Shown one piece after another: positions 21,003-32,919 of a stretch of DNA of 64,000 nucleotides. The translations under genes were made by a program, and so were the position numbers. The notes below the pieces were generated by a model that saw only the letters and a program-made list of their open reading frames with translations, was not told where the DNA came from and ran no database searches. The stretch lies in NCBI GenBank assembly GCA_963793625.1, contig CAWCAT010000020.1, positions 124,001 through 188,000 of the forward strand. The letters run 5' to 3'. How positions within the stretch are numbered: position 1 is the stretch's first letter; each line of letters starts with the position of its first letter. Source of the DNA: G963668605 sp963793625. GTDB taxonomy: Bacteria; Acidobacteriota; Terriglobia; Bryobacterales; Bryobacteraceae.

Positions 21003-22764
21003 TTAGCGCCGCCGCACACTCGCGTAATACGCGCCGCACAGGTCTTTGCCATCGGCGTCCTGGAACCACGCGTGGAGTTGCGTTTTCGCGCCACCCTTCA
21101 GCTTGACCCGGAACTCCGCAGTCTTGTCCGCAACCGCAGTCTTGGCCGATAGCTGCTGACCCGCGATCTTAAGCTGGGCGCGCGCAATGGGAAGGCCAAT
21201 GCCCTCCGAGCGCACGCCAACCGTCATCTTTTTCTCCGGGCAATTCGCGTTCAGCGGCAGGTTGATTTCGACCGGCCAGCGGCGAAGCGAAATCTCATAA
21301 TCGCCGTCCCGCTCCACAAAGACGTTCCACGGTCCGCCCTGCGACCCACCCTCACCAGCAAGAATCGTTCTCGGATTATCGCAGTAGATATCCTGCCAAT
21401 CCGACGAGCTTAGGTTCACCGGGTTCTCCCGCTCGGAACCAAGCGTGATCGGTGCGAAATCGAGCAATTTGGGTTCGATGCGCGCCCACCACGTCTCGTA
21501 GTAATCGCGCATTTTCTTAACGACGTCCGAGTGCTGAGCGGCTACATCAAGCTTCTGTCCAGGGTCGGCCACGATGTCGTAGAGTTCCCCGCCCTTTACC
21601 AAACGCCATTTTCCCCAGATGACGCACGACTCCCACTTTTGCGGAATCTGGCCGTACTGCACGACCAGCATGCGCGCCTCATTGGCTGCTCTTTCGCCTT
21701 TCAACATTCCGGCGAAACTGGCGCCGTCGAAGTCTGCATTCTGCGGCTTCTTCAGTCCGCACAAATCAATCAGTGTCGGCAGTACGTCCTGCATCTGCGC
21801 TGGAGTGCGAATGTCAGAAGGAGCACGCAAGCCGCCCTTCGGCCAGCGTACGAAGCAAGGCACGCGATGCCCTCCCTCGTAGTACTCAGTCTTCTTCCCG
21901 CGCATGCCGGCATTGTATGTCTGGACGCCGGCGGTGCCGCCGTTGTCGGTCATGAAAACCACGACGGTGTTTTCACGCAACCCCGTCTCTTTCAGGAATG
22001 CTTCCAATTTCCCGAGGTTTTCATCCAGGTTGGCAATCATGCCAAAGAAGGCGGCCGGCTGGCCGGGTTTCTTATAAGGCGCGGAATACTTTTCATCGAC
22101 CCACGCTGGTCCGTGTGGGGTGTTGGTCGGTAGGTAGCAAAAGAACGGCTTTCCGGTTTGCTGGCGCGCGCGCATCCACTGGATCGCTTCACTAAACCAG
22201 AAATCGGTGCAATAGCCCGTGAATCGTTTCGGCACGCCTTTATCGCGATAGCGTCCATTGAAGTAGTCGTTGTCAAATTCCGGCGCCGAACTCAGACCGT
22301 AGCCGAAGAAGTATTTCGCTTCCTGAAAACCACGGTCCATCGGCCGATACGGATAATTGTCGCCGAGATGCCACTTCCCGAACAGTCCCGTGGCATAGCC
22401 GTTAGAGGCAAAAACATCGGCCATTGTCGGGATGCCGCGCCGAAGCAGCGCACGGCCCGCCGTGACCGATGTTGCACCATTGCGTAAGCGCGTCCCTGTC
22501 CGCTCATCAACTGGCCGCGCGTGGGCGTGCACATGGGCGCCGAGTGGAAGTCCGTAAAGCGAACGCTCTCGCTGTGGAGTCGGTCCAGCGACGGCGTCTT
22601 GAGCACCGGATTCCCATGACATGAGAAATCTCCGTAGCCCTGATCATCGCTCAGCACGATGATCACGTTCGGCGGTGCCCCGGACTCGGTTTTGCGCGAA
22701 GGCCGGCGCCAGCACCGAGTCACCACCCGGCCATCTGCAGAAACTCGCGCCTGTTCGTTACCAC
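21003..22764 (-). CDS. Type I sulfatase with C-terminal beta-rich extension (about four frameshifts)
   Basis: Extracytoplasmic sulfatase, 585 residues when repaired. The start region reads 'VTNRREFLQMAGGDSVLAP', a Tat-like leader. Then come 'IIVLSDDQGYGDFSCHGN' (metal Asp pair) and 'CTPTRGQLMSG' (C-x-P-x-R formylglycine site). 'GLFGKWHLGDNYPYRPMDRG' and 'VVFMTDNGGTAGVQTYNAG' complete the core. The last ~150 residues add a beta-sandwich-like region ('DGDYEISLRRWPVEINLPL'). Two extra bases in the leader and two near 22480 break the frame. The likely GTG start at 22764 overlaps the end of the upstream Oar-like gene by 7 nt. Confidence 0.85.
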
Positions 22765-25700
22765 AGCAACTTAATGCCTAACTGCAATTGCCGCGGATAG
22801 TTAGACTGCGGGGCACTAATCGCCGACTTATACAGCGTGCCGAAGTTCGTGTTATCCGCTGTGTTGTTGATCGATCTGGGTGCCGCTGCTGCCCTGCGTG
22901 ACAAAGAACGAGTTCGTGATATTGAACGCCTCGGCGCGGAACTGCACGCGGAACCGTTCGGTGATATGCGTCTCCTTGTTCAGCGAAATATCCGCCATCC
23001 TGGTGGTCTGATAGCGCAGCCGCCCGTCGTAGTTAGGCGTGTAGCGCGGATTGTAACTCGGCACGATCAGGAAGTTCGGTTCCGTGCAGCCGTAATCCGT
23101 GCTGAACGGCATGGTCGTGATGGTGTTGTTAGTATTCCAGCGGTTCACGCATGGCTTGATCGCCTGAATTTTCTCCTGCCCCCAATCAAACGGCAGTGTT
23201 GCGTCCTTAAGGTACATGACATTGGACGGCAGCGCCCAGGGCATGCCTGCCTGAACGTTGAAGATCAAGGTGCCTTGCCAGCCGCTCACCAGCTTTCCTG
23301 CAAGTCCGTGCGTATTGTTCAGCCAGCGCTTGCCCTTGCCGAACGGCAACTGGGAAATCATGCTGGTGACGAAACGATGCGGACGGTCGTATTGCGTCAG
23401 GCCCTGCTGCATCACGTCGTTCTGCGGATCGGAATAGCCGCTGCGCTGCATGTTTTTCGCAAACGTATAGTTCACGTTGAGGTTGAGACCCTTGCGCGTA
23501 CGCGTAGTGAACAATGCCTGCAGCGAGTTGTACCAACTCCGGCCGGTGTTCAACATGTACTCGTTGAAGGTGTTGAACTGCGGATAAGGACGCAGGATCT
23601 GGTTGCGCGAAACGGTGTTCGCCGTGTACCAACTGGTGCCCTCGAACGCAGGAAGGCCCTTCCAGGGATTGGTGATTCCCGCGTCGCAGTAACTGGGATT
23701 TCCGCCTAGCAGGTAGTTGCACCTGTCGCGGAAAGTGCCGTCGTCCTGCTCGTTGTAAGCTTTCGATGTCTGCTGATCCATCCCGCGACTTCCTGAATAC
23801 GTCACCTCAAATCGTGTAGCATTGCCGATCGCATGCTGGATGCCGAACGAGAACAAGTTCACATATGGCGTCCGGAACTCGCCGTTCACGAAATTCATAG
23901 CTGCGTCCCGCGTACGTGAGCAAGCCATCGCCCGCCCCGACCGGCTGGTTGATTCTCGGGAATGGATTTTCAACCATGTTTGGGTACGGCGTTCGGTTGG
24001 AGTCCGGCGACACAATCATCGTGGTCTGGTTATTGAACCCGTAGGACTGCATGTAGTCATTGTTTGATGGGTTGCTGTAGAAACGTCCCCAGCCACCACG
24101 CAGCACAGTTCTCCGCCCAAGCGTATAGGCCACACCGATGCGCGGCTGGGGCGTCTTCCAATACTTTGCGGCTGGCGTATTGGGAGCGCCGTTAACGCCC
24201 GCGAAGCGCAGGCCGCCCTTCAGAGTACTTGTCATCTCCGGGTATAGGCTGTGATCGACCTGCTTGTCGAGCGGACTGACCGATTCCTTGTCGAAACCTG
24301 CGTTTATGCGGTTGTAACGCTCGTTGGGCGCGAAATTCCAATCGAAGCGCAGCCCCATATTGACGGTCATGTGGGAAGTCACTTTCCAGTCATGCTGGAT
24401 CCATGGGGCCGTGTAGCGCGACATGTAAATGAAGTACGAATTGTAATTGACCGTGCCACTACTCGGAGTGCCCAGCAGGAAGCCCGCCACGGAGTTTCCA
24501 TAGCGCGCATCGGTGCGGTTGTATTCCAATTGCGTGAAGACGCGATTGCCGTTCAACTGAAAAACGATACCGGGGTTCTGCACGGCAAACTGGATCCAGC
24601 GCATATCGATTCCGGCCTTGATGGTATGCGTACCGTTCACCTTGGTCAGCGATACCGCCGTTGCCCAGGTGTTGGTTACATCGCGACTCACAGTGCCTTT
24701 TCCGAGCGTCAGGTAGTTATCCAACGCATAACGCCCGAAGCCCGGACTGTACGGCAACGAAGCGGCCAACGAGGATGGAAACCCGAGTTTGGTCATGTCG
24801 AAATCCTTGTTCACCACGGAGTCGTTGCTCGCCAGGTAGCGGCTGAAGGAGACGCGAGGGTTGAGAATCATGGTCGGTGAGAGCGTGACCACCCAGTCCA
24901 GCACGTAGGCATCGTTGATGCGCTTGAGCGGAAGCGGGCCGTCCTCACCAATCTTTCCGAGCAGGCCGTTTGTGGAGCGCATCTCACTGCGATCGTTGCT
25001 GCCATGGCGGAAGAAGAGATGGTGCCTGTCACCAAAATTCTGATCGAATTTGAACACCAGATTGTAGAAGCGGTCCTTGGCCGGATTGTCGCCGCCCGAT
25101 GCGAAATAATTCTGCTGCGCGTATTCGACACCCGCCGTCTTCGTGTTCGGCTCCGGGAAGAAGCCCACAATATTACGGGCGACCTTGTTGATGCGGGCCG
25201 CTGGGATCACGTTGCCCGGGAAAGGATCGCGGATCGTGATATTGCCGGAGGTGCGCGTCGTCGTTGGGTCGTGGATGACGACCTGACGGCCGGTTCCGTC
25301 CACCAGCTTTGAGAAATCGCCGTTGCGCATCTCCATTTCGGGAACGGAAAGCACCAGGGGTTGCGGTGTACCCTCCCGGTAACCTTCGTAGTTGGCGAGG
25401 AAAAACGTTTTATTGCGGCCGTCGTAGATCTTCGGAATGTACACCGGGCCGTCCATCTGAACACCATACTGATCGAGATAATGGCCGTCCTTGGACGCTC
25501 CACGCGAATTGTTCTGGTACGAATTCGCATCCAGTACGTTGCGGCGCGCGAATTCATAGACCGTGCCGTGAACGCGGTTACCGCCGCTCTTCAGAGCGAC
25601 GTTCACGATGCCACCGGCGCTCTTGCCGTATTGCGCGTCGTACGCGTTTGTCTGAATCTTGAACTCCTGCACGGAATCGACTGGAGGCACGTAGGCAATA

Positions 25701-26320
25701 TTGTTGCTGCCTGCCTGCGCATTGTTCGGCGCGCCGTCGAGCAGGAATTCGTTGTTCGCATTGCTGCCGTTGATGTTCCACCGCGCAATCGCGCCGTTAT
25801 CGAACGGGCGCTGATACACCGACTCGCCGTTATAATCGACGCCTGGAACCAGCATCGAAAGCATAAACGGATTGCGCCCATTGAGCGGATACTCCGTCAC
25901 CGATTCCGCGTCGATCAGGCTGCCGCGATCGGCGCTCGCCTGCTCCAGGACGGGTGCTTCGCCACTGACGGTGACTTCCTGGCTGATGGCGCCGATCTCA
26001 AGCTTGAAATCCTGCGTGGTCGCCTGCGCCACCGTGAGTTGCAGGCCGGTCCGCAGCGCCTGCTTGAACCCGGTTGCCGAAACGGTCACGGCATAGGACG
26101 AAGGCGGAAGGAACAATACCGTGAAGTTGCCGTTCGAATCTGTCTTCGAAGGGTACGTTACATTGGTGGCTTCGTTTTTCACAACGATCGCCGCATCGGG
26201 AACCGGTGAACCGGAGGGATCTACGACCCGTCCCGTCAATGTAGCGCGAAACTCCTGACCGCACAGCACCGTAGCCAAAAAACCAAATGCCAAGAACGTC
26301 CGCAAAATGCGTTTACTCAT
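22758..26320 (-). CDS. Oar-like TonB-dependent outer-membrane protein with carboxypeptidase-regulatory N-domain (two frameshifts)
   Basis: A 1186-residue beta-barrel of the type expanded in Acidobacteriota. A signal peptide ('RTFLAFGFLATVLC') is followed by 'GRVVDPSGSPVPDAAIVVKN', the regulatory-like domain. The plug has 'YPLNGRNPFMLSMLVPGVDY' and 'NINGSNANNEFLLDGAPNN', then the barrel runs to the terminal 'QLQLGIKLLW'. GGGAGG 4 nt before the ATG at 26320 fixes the start. An extra base near 23906 and one at 22872 break the frame. Probable role: uptake or binding of large glycans or peptides at the outer membrane. It overlaps the sulfatase downstream, which suggests a glycan substrate. Confidence 0.88.
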
Positions 26321-26542
26321 GATGCCTCCCGTGATGAATTGCGAGTTCAACGTCACGCGAAGTATATATCATCTTGCCGCTCATGTGCGTGAAGCATTCG
26401 CAGTGGATGTGCGATTTGACCGTGTGTTACGGAATATCCACGACAGACTTACTCTGCAGGCGACTCACGGTTTCGACTTAAAAGCCTTAGCCGGAAGGCA
26501 GCCTGATTGCTTAATCAAGCGGACATGGAAGGCAGCAAAAAA

Positions 26543-27520
26543 ATGGCCACACAAGTGAGAACTGAAACTGCACGCCTGCGCCGGAGGGCAGCGACTGGAT
26601 GGCGGGAAGGCGTGCTCAAGAACGTCAATGAACAGCGGCTTTCAAAAGGCCTCGGCTGGTTCAGCATCGGCCTTGGGCTCACTGAAGTCGTTGCACCCGG
26701 AAAACTTGCACGAATGATCGGAGTAAGGGAGCGCCCAGCATTGATTCGCGGTCTGGGCATGCGTGAGATCGCCAACGGTATAGGCATTCTCACCCAGCGC
26801 CGGCCTGCGGGCTTTCTCTGGTCAAGAGTTGCCGGCGATGCAATGGATCTTTCATTACTCGGGGCAGCTCTCAATTCCGAGGACAATGAAAGCCGGAACA
26901 GGACCATAGCGGCAACGGCAGCGGTGGCTGGTGTAACCGTTCTGGATGTGATTTGCAGCCAGCAGCTAACGCTTAGTCCTGAAACAGGGTATAGAGGTAT
27001 TCGCGTCCACAAGGCGATCACTATCAATCGTCCGGTCGATCAGGTTTACGGATTCTGGCGCGATTTCCAAAATCTGCCGCGCTTCATGAGACACCTCGAA
27101 TCGGTGCAAATCATGGGCGACGGGAAACGCTCGCACTGGCGCGCCAAAGCTCCGGCCGGACAGAGTGTCGAATGGGATGCCGAGATTGTTGAGGACAACC
27201 CCAACTCCCGCATCTCCTGGCGCTCAATCGAGGGTTCGAACGTTGATAATTCAGGGTCGGTTGAATTCGAGACGGCGCCTGGCAATCGGGGCACGATCGT
27301 GAGAGTCGAATTGCAGTACGATCCTCCGGGTGGCGCACTCGGAGCAATCGTAGCGAAGATGTTCGGGGAAGAGCCTGGGCAGCAACTCGATGACGACCTA
27401 CGCGCCTTTAAGCAAATCATGGAGACCGGTGAGGTCGTAAAATCCGACGCCAGCATTCACCGGGGCATGCACTCAGCACAACCTCCGGCCAGGCGCGAAA
27501 GAACTTTGATAGGCCGTTAA
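26543..27520 (+). CDS. SRPBCC-domain protein with N-terminal membrane segment
   Basis: A 325-residue protein. The first ~140 residues contain hydrophobic segments ('GWFSIGLGLTEVVAPGKLAR', 'AATAAVAGVTVLDVICS'). The rest is a START/SRPBCC fold beginning 'HKAITINRPVDQVYGFWRDF' with 'NSRISWRSIEGSNVDNSG', as in cyclase/dehydrase-family lipid-binding proteins. The start is ambiguous (26507, 26525, 26543); 26543 is chosen for GGAAGG about 10 nt upstream. It sits 12 nt before the zinc alcohol dehydrogenase. This pairing recurs in soil bacteria, from general knowledge, but its role is unknown. Confidence 0.85.
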   Translation: MATQVRTETARLRRRAATGWREGVLKNVNEQRLSKGLGWFSIGLGLTEVVAPGKLARMIGVRERPALIRGLGMREIANGIGILTQRRPAGFLWSRVAGDAMDLSLLGAALNSEDNESRNRTIAATAAVAGVTVLDVICSQQLTLSPETGYRGIRVHKAITINRPVDQVYGFWRDFQNLPRFMRHLESVQIMGDGKRSHWRAKAPAGQSVEWDAEIVEDNPNSRISWRSIEGSNVDNSGSVEFETAPGNRGTIVRVELQYDPPGGALGAIVAKMFGEEPGQQLDDDLRAFKQIMETGEVVKSDASIHRGMHSAQPPARRERTLIGR

Positions 27521-27532
27521 AAAGGAGCAGTA

Positions 27533-28706
27533 ATGAGAGCCACTTGTTGGATGGGCAAAAAAGACGTGCGGGTGGAGCATGTGCCAGACCCGCAAATTCT
27601 GAACCAGCGGGATGCCATCGTAAAAATCACCTCAACCGTCAATCTGCGGTTCCGATTTGCACCTTTACAACGGCTTTATCCCAACCATGGAAACCGGCGA
27701 TATCCTTGGCCATGAGTTCATGGGAGAAGTCGTCGAAGTAGGCCGCGGAGTCAATAACCTGCAAAAGGGCGACCGTGTCGTAGTGCCGTTTCCGATTGCC
27801 TGCGGCAACTGTCTCGCATGCCAGAATGGAATGTTTTCGTTATGCGAGAACTCCAATCCGAATGCCTGGATGGCAGAGAAAATGTTTGGGCATTCTCCTT
27901 CCGGCATATTCGGGTACTCACACATGCTGGGTGGCTACGCCGGAGGCCAATCCGAATACGCCCGAGTTCCATTCGCCGACGTGGGACCGCTCAAGGTACC
28001 AGAAGGTATGACCGACGATCAGGTGTTATTCCTCTCTGACATTTTTCCGACCGGCTACATGGGCGCGGAGATGTGCAACATAAAGCCCGGCGACACGATC
28101 GCCGTATGGGGTTGCGGACCTGTTGGCCAGTTCGCAATGAAGAGCGCGTACTTGCTTGGCGCGGAGCGCGTCATCGGAATCGACCGTTTCCCTGAGCGCC
28201 TGCGCATGGCACGGGATAAGGTCAACGCTGAAACCTTGAACTACGATCAGGTCGACATTGCTGAAGCTCTGAAGGAAATGACCGGAGGCTTGGGGCCGGA
28301 TGGCTGCATCGACGCGGTCGGCATGGAGGCGCACGCACATGGCGTGCTCGGCACGTACGATCGCGCCAAGCAGGCCATGATGCTGGAGACCGACAGACCG
28401 ATCGCGTTGCGCGAAGCGATCATGTGCTGCCGTAATGGCGGCACTGTTTCCGTTATAGGGGTGTATGGAGGGTTCATCGACAAGTTTCCGATGGGGGCTG
28501 TGATGAACAAGTCGCTGACCATCAGATCCGGCCAGTGCCACGTGCAACGTTACATGCGCCCGCTGCTCGAGCGCATTCAGAAGGGCGAGATCGACCCCAG
28601 CTTTGTGATCACGCACCACATGCGTCTGGACGATGCACCACAAGGCTACTCGATCCTTAACAACAAGCAGGACGACTGCGTAAAGGTGGTACTGAAACCA
28701 AATTAG
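27533..28706 (+). CDS. Zinc-dependent alcohol dehydrogenase, formaldehyde dehydrogenase-like (one frameshift)
   Basis: A medium-chain dehydrogenase of 390 residues once repaired. An extra base near 27634 breaks the frame; removing it restores 'ICGSDLHLYNGFIPTM' with the catalytic-zinc Cys. 'ILGHEFMGEVVEVG' carries the zinc His/Glu. 'CGNCLACQNGMFSLC' holds the four structural-zinc cysteines, and 'VWGCGPVGQFAMKSAYLLGA' binds NAD(P). The layout resembles glutathione-independent or -dependent formaldehyde dehydrogenases. AGGAG lies just before the ATG. It is co-transcribed with the SRPBCC gene. Confidence 0.9.
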
Positions 28707-28758
28707 AGAACGATTTGCTCGCGCCTCTGTCCACCACGAACAAAGGCGCGAGCGCGTT

Positions 28759-29610
28759 TTACTCCGCTTCGATGGCCTGCATCGTTTTGCGAACGAAGGC
28801 CAGGTTCCGCTTCAGATCGGCTTCCTTGTCGCCGGACGGAGCTGACGATTCAAAGTTGACGTACCCGCTGAATCCCGAGTCACGAATTGCGCGGAAGCAC
28901 TCCGGGAAGTTCACCTTGCCCTCGCCCAGGTAGCCCTTGTCCTTGATATGAATCTGGCAGATGCGCTTACCTCCGAGCCAGCGAATTTCTTTAGGTGGGT
29001 CGAATCCGAGATTGGTGAGGTTACCGACGTCGTAGTAGCTTTTCAGCACACGCGAACCGACACGGTCCATAATCCATGCGTTGTCTTCGGCTGAGATGGT
29101 ATCTTCGAGCCCAAGCAGGATGCCGGCCTTCTCCGCCGTCTTTACGTGCTCTTTGAGAATGTCGGCAACGCGCCCCATTTCGGTGCGGTTGGTGAGAGCG
29201 CTCTTGCCAAAGAACGGCAGAAGCAAAACGCGGGCTTTCATTTCACGCGCGATTTTGATGCCCTCGGGCAGGAACCCAGGCGCTTGCGGGTCGTCTTTCA
29301 GTCCATGCGGATGAAAGATGTCCAGCACCACTCCGGCAATCGCCTGTTGGTTGCGGCGCGCCGCATCCATGTACGTTTTGCGCAGTTCGGGATCGGCGAG
29401 TGGCATCTTGCCATCGGTGAGCACGCGACCGATGTTGAGTTCGACGCCGGCCAGCCCCACCCGCCGCGCCACCTCAAACATTTCTACGGAGGGCTTGGCC
29501 GTAAGGCTCCCCTGCATCGCACCGATCTTAACCGGCAATTTCTTTGCAGCCGCAACGCCCGTCAGCGATCCGGCCGCTACTAATTTGAGACAGTCTCTTC
29601 TGCTGATCAT
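28759..29610 (-). CDS. Sugar phosphate isomerase/epimerase-like TIM barrel, Tat-type leader
   Basis: A 283-residue xylose-isomerase-like barrel with leader 'MISRRDCLKLVAAGSLTG'. Metal/active-site blocks include 'GILLGLEDTISAEDN' and 'SYYDVGNLTNLGFDP', followed by 'ICQIHIKDKGYLGEGKVNF', with Glu, Asp, His and Glu at the expected places. The start at 29610 is chosen because the leader begins there; the 49 residues before it from 29757 look like antisense of the next gene. Probably periplasmic, acting on a sugar or inositol derivative in line with the MocA-like enzymes. The frame is intact. Confidence 0.88.
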   Translation of the reverse strand: MISRRDCLKLVAAGSLTGVAAAKKLPVKIGAMQGSLTAKPSVEMFEVARRVGLAGVELNIGRVLTDGKMPLADPELRKTYMDAARRNQQAIAGVVLDIFHPHGLKDDPQAPGFLPEGIKIAREMKARVLLLPFFGKSALTNRTEMGRVADILKEHVKTAEKAGILLGLEDTISAEDNAWIMDRVGSRVLKSYYDVGNLTNLGFDPPKEIRWLGGKRICQIHIKDKGYLGEGKVNFPECFRAIRDSGFSGYVNFESSAPSGDKEADLKRNLAFVRKTMQAIEAE

Positions 29611-29645
29611 ACTGTAGGGTATCCTAGCATTTAGGAGAATGAGAC

Positions 29646-30146
29646 ATGAATAAGAGCAAGAGTATCGAACTGCTGAACCACGCGATCGCGGATGAATTAC
29701 AGGCGGTGCACCAGTACATGTACTTCCATTTCCATCTGGACGATCAGGGGTTCGCACCGCTTTCGAATCTCTTCAAACGTATCGCGATTCAGGAAATGGG
29801 CCACGTTGAATTATTGGCCGAACGCATTCTCTTTCTGAAGGGCGATGTGGAGATGGTCCCAGCCGGACCCGTCGAGAAGATCCTGGATCCAGAAGCCATC
29901 CTTGCCAAGGCGATGGCGATGGAAGAGGACGGAGTTCAGACCTACAACGAGTCTGCGTTGGCTTGTGCGTCAAACGCCGACTCCGCATCCAAACAGATGT
30001 TTGAGCGCCTGGTCGCGGACGAAGAAGGCCATTTCGACCTGTATGAGAAACAGGCGGATAACATCAAGCGGTTCGGTCTGAACTATCTTGCGCTGCAATC
30101 GTTCGGCGGAGGGCAGCCCGAGGCTTCCCCCACCGGCGCCGAATAG
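29646..30146 (+). CDS. bfr: Bacterioferritin-like ferritin
   Basis: A 166-residue four-helix ferritin-like protein that oxidises and stores iron. Di-iron ligands are visible: Glu17 ('IADELQAVHQYMYFHF'), Glu50 and His53 ('AIQEMGHVELLAER'), Glu93/94 ('AMEEDGVQTYNE'), and Glu126/127 with His129 ('ADEEGHFDLYEKQ'). Met51 lies where heme-binding Met is found in bacterioferritins. 'TAGGAGAATGAGAC' upstream supplies a ribosome site. It is divergent from the epimerase with a 35-nt spacer, so promoters overlap. Iron regulation is likely, but no clear Fur box was seen. Confidence 0.93.
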   Translation: MNKSKSIELLNHAIADELQAVHQYMYFHFHLDDQGFAPLSNLFKRIAIQEMGHVELLAERILFLKGDVEMVPAGPVEKILDPEAILAKAMAMEEDGVQTYNESALACASNADSASKQMFERLVADEEGHFDLYEKQADNIKRFGLNYLALQSFGGGQPEASPTGAE

Positions 30147-30209
30147 CATGGGGCTCCGCGCACGGGCGGTGGCTCTCCATTACACTGGAGTATCCGTGAG
30201 TGCCACGTT

Positions 30210-32919
30210 ATGAGCTTCAGATTTCCAGCCGCCGCATTAATTCTGGCCATTCTTGTGACTCCCGCACTGGCTGCACTGAGCGGCACGGTGCGGGACGCCA
30301 CGGACGCGCCTGTGGCGAATGCAGAGGTCGAAATCCTTCACGCAGGAGGAACGCCTATCGTGCTTTTGCGCAGCGATGCGCAAGGCCGCTTTAATTGGGC
30401 GGAATCCAAAAGCGGGTTTCTGCAATTCCGAGTCAGCAGCGAGGGTTTCGCTGCCAAAGAAATCTTTGTCTTTCTGGATGCGCAGGATAAGCAGCTCAGC
30501 ATTACGCTCGAGCCGCGCTCCGTCTATACCAGAATCACCGTCAACGCCACGCGCGGCGCAGCTGATGAAGCGATTTCTTCGCAGCATATCGCAATCGTAA
30601 AAGATCGTACCGATATGCTGAAGCGTCCCGTCGCAACCCTCGGCAACGTGCTCGAGCAGGAGCCCGGCGTGCTCGTTCAGCAGAGCACGACCGCGCAGGT
30701 CTCGCCGTTCCTGCGTGGCCTTACCGGCTATCAGGTCCTCAATCTCATCGATGGCATCCGCTTCAACAACTCGACTTTCCGATCCGGCCCGAATCAATAC
30801 CTGGCCTATGTAGAACCGGCGCAGGCTCAGCGCGTCGAGGTATTGCTCGGCCCGACGGGCGTTCAGTACGGCAGCGATTCGCTCGGCGGCACGATCAACG
30901 TCGAGACGCCGCAGCCGCGCTTTGCGAGTGGTGATAGCTGGGAGACCCATGGCGACTTCGTAGTTGGTGGTGCGACGTGCGGATCTTTCCGGCAACGCAA
31001 GTGGGCGTGTTTCCGTATCGAACGGCAGGTTCTCCGGGTTGCTCGGCGCTTCCGGACGCCGCCACAACGATGTGCGCGCCGGCGGTGGGCAGGACTCGCG
31101 TAATGTGTACCGGCGCTTGTTCGGCATGTCGGCGGAGCAGGTGCGCGATTTGAGCGGTGATCGGCTGCAGGATACCGGATTTTCGCAGTATGGCACCGAC
31201 GCGAAACTGGCCGTGCGACTGCAACCCGATCAGATCCTCACATTGAACTATCAGCGCGGAGAGCAATCGGGAGTTCGAGGCTATAAGGATCTGCTCGGAG
31301 GCCTCGGCAGGCTGCAATCCACATTCGAGCCGCAGGTGCTGAACTGGTTCTTCGCCAGATATGAAAAATTGGGAACGGGCCCTTTCGATTCTTTGAGCGG
31401 CACGATGTCCGTAAACAGCCAATCGGATGGCGGCAGCCGCCAGAATCTGCTCTACACCGATCCGATCACGCGTGACTTCGCGCGCGTCAATACTTACGGC
31501 TACACCGCGCAGGCCACCACGCATTGGAGCAGCCGTCTGCTCGCTTCGTTCGGCGGCGATATTTACGACGAGAGCATCCACTCCGAACGCGACGTCACGA
31601 ATCCAGTAACGGGTGCGATCACGCGTCCCAGGCCGCTGTACCCCGACAAGTCGCGTTATCAAACACTGGGTCTCTTCGGGCAGGCAAACTTCGACATCAC
31701 GCGCGCGTTGCGCGCCACGGCGGGCACACGACTCACCGGCGTACGCTTCGCAACCAAAGAAGATCGCACCCTTGCTGTCCCCGAATCCTCGCAGTGGTTC
31801 CGCGACGTTACATTTCACAGCAGCTTGCGCTATCAGATCAGGAACGCCCTCGGAATCCATGCGCTCGTCAGCCGCGGATTTCGTGCGCCGAATCTCAATG
31901 ACCTCGGCGCTGTGGGCTTGAACGATCTGGGCTATGAAATACCAGCGGCCGAAGCGGTCCCGGCGGGTGCGCTGCTGAGCACTGACTCGGGTGAGAGCGC
32001 TGTTTCCAAGGGCTCGCGCCTGTCGCCGCTGACCCCGGAATCATTGACGAACTTTGAATTCGGAGTGCGCCTCACCCCAGGTCGCCTGTATGCCCGTGCG
32101 CAATTCTTCGATGCCGAACTGCACGATCCGATTACTCGTCGGACGCTGCTGTTTCCCGCGTCGAGCGCGCCCGCACAGCTCGCCGGACTTACCGTAACCG
32201 TGCTGCCACAGACCACAGCGCAAAAGGCGCAGGGCGTGGTGGCCGTCGCGACATCACTCGATCCACGCGCCGTCAAGGCCTTCGTGAACGATGGCCGCTC
32301 GCGCTACTACGGTTTCGAATCGCTCGCGCGTTACGCGATTTCGCCGCGTCTGTCCGTGGAAGCGAACTACAGCTACATTCTCGGTCGCGATCTGAATCCG
32401 AATCGGAATATTCGCCGTCTTCCACCGCAGATGGGCGCTGCGACGCTGCGCTACACAATGCCAGGTCGCCGTCCATGGTTGGAAGTATCGCTGGCAGGTG
32501 CTGGCGCACAGCGTCGGTTGAGTGGTGGCGACCGCGATGACGAGCGCATCGGCGCATCTTATCGGCGGGCCGACATCGCAGCATTTTTCCGGGGGAGTCG
32601 CGTTGCTCCGCTCCTGGATCCGGCAACGGGCGCGTTCCGTCCAACAGGCGAAACACTCGCGCAAATTCAGAACCGCGTGTTGCCGATCGGCGCATTGATC
32701 AATGGCGTAACAGTGGTCGATGATAACTCGCGAGTGCCGTTGTATGTTTCGACGGCCGGATGGGTGACCAGCGGCATCCGTACAGGCATTCCGCTCAGCG
32801 AGCGCTTGCAGATGATGGCTGCGGTCGAGAACCTGCTCGACCGCAATTATCGCTTTCATGGTTCCGGTGTGGACGCGCCGGGCATCACAGCGTATGTGAG
32901 TTTTAAGTACCGCTTCTGA
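30210..32919 (+). CDS. TonB-dependent receptor with carboxypeptidase-regulatory N-domain (one frameshift)
   Basis: A 902-residue outer-membrane importer after repair. The Sec signal ('ILAILVTPALA') is followed by 'LSGTVRDATDAPVANAEVEI', then a true plug: 'PVATLGNVLEQEPGVLVQQS', 'GYQVLNLIDGIRFNNSTFRS' and 'VLLGPTGVQYGSDSLGGTIN'. The barrel ends 'AYVSFKYRF' with the terminal Phe. Removing one base near 30976 ('acg[t]gcg') restores 'GATADLSGNASGRVSVSNGR'. 'SRGFRAPNLNDL' is a conserved barrel motif of the siderophore/vitamin group. The neighbouring bacterioferritin makes an iron-complex substrate plausible, but this is inference. Confidence 0.9.

Noticed and set aside
22837..23709. A 290-codon plus-strand frame inside the Oar-like receptor
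   Set aside because: Antisense to a clearly conserved beta-barrel; His/Arg/Val-rich composition typical of shadow frames.
25361..26209. A 282-codon plus-strand frame antisense to the receptor plug
   Set aside because: Overlaps the plug and regulatory domain completely, with no ribosome site or motif.
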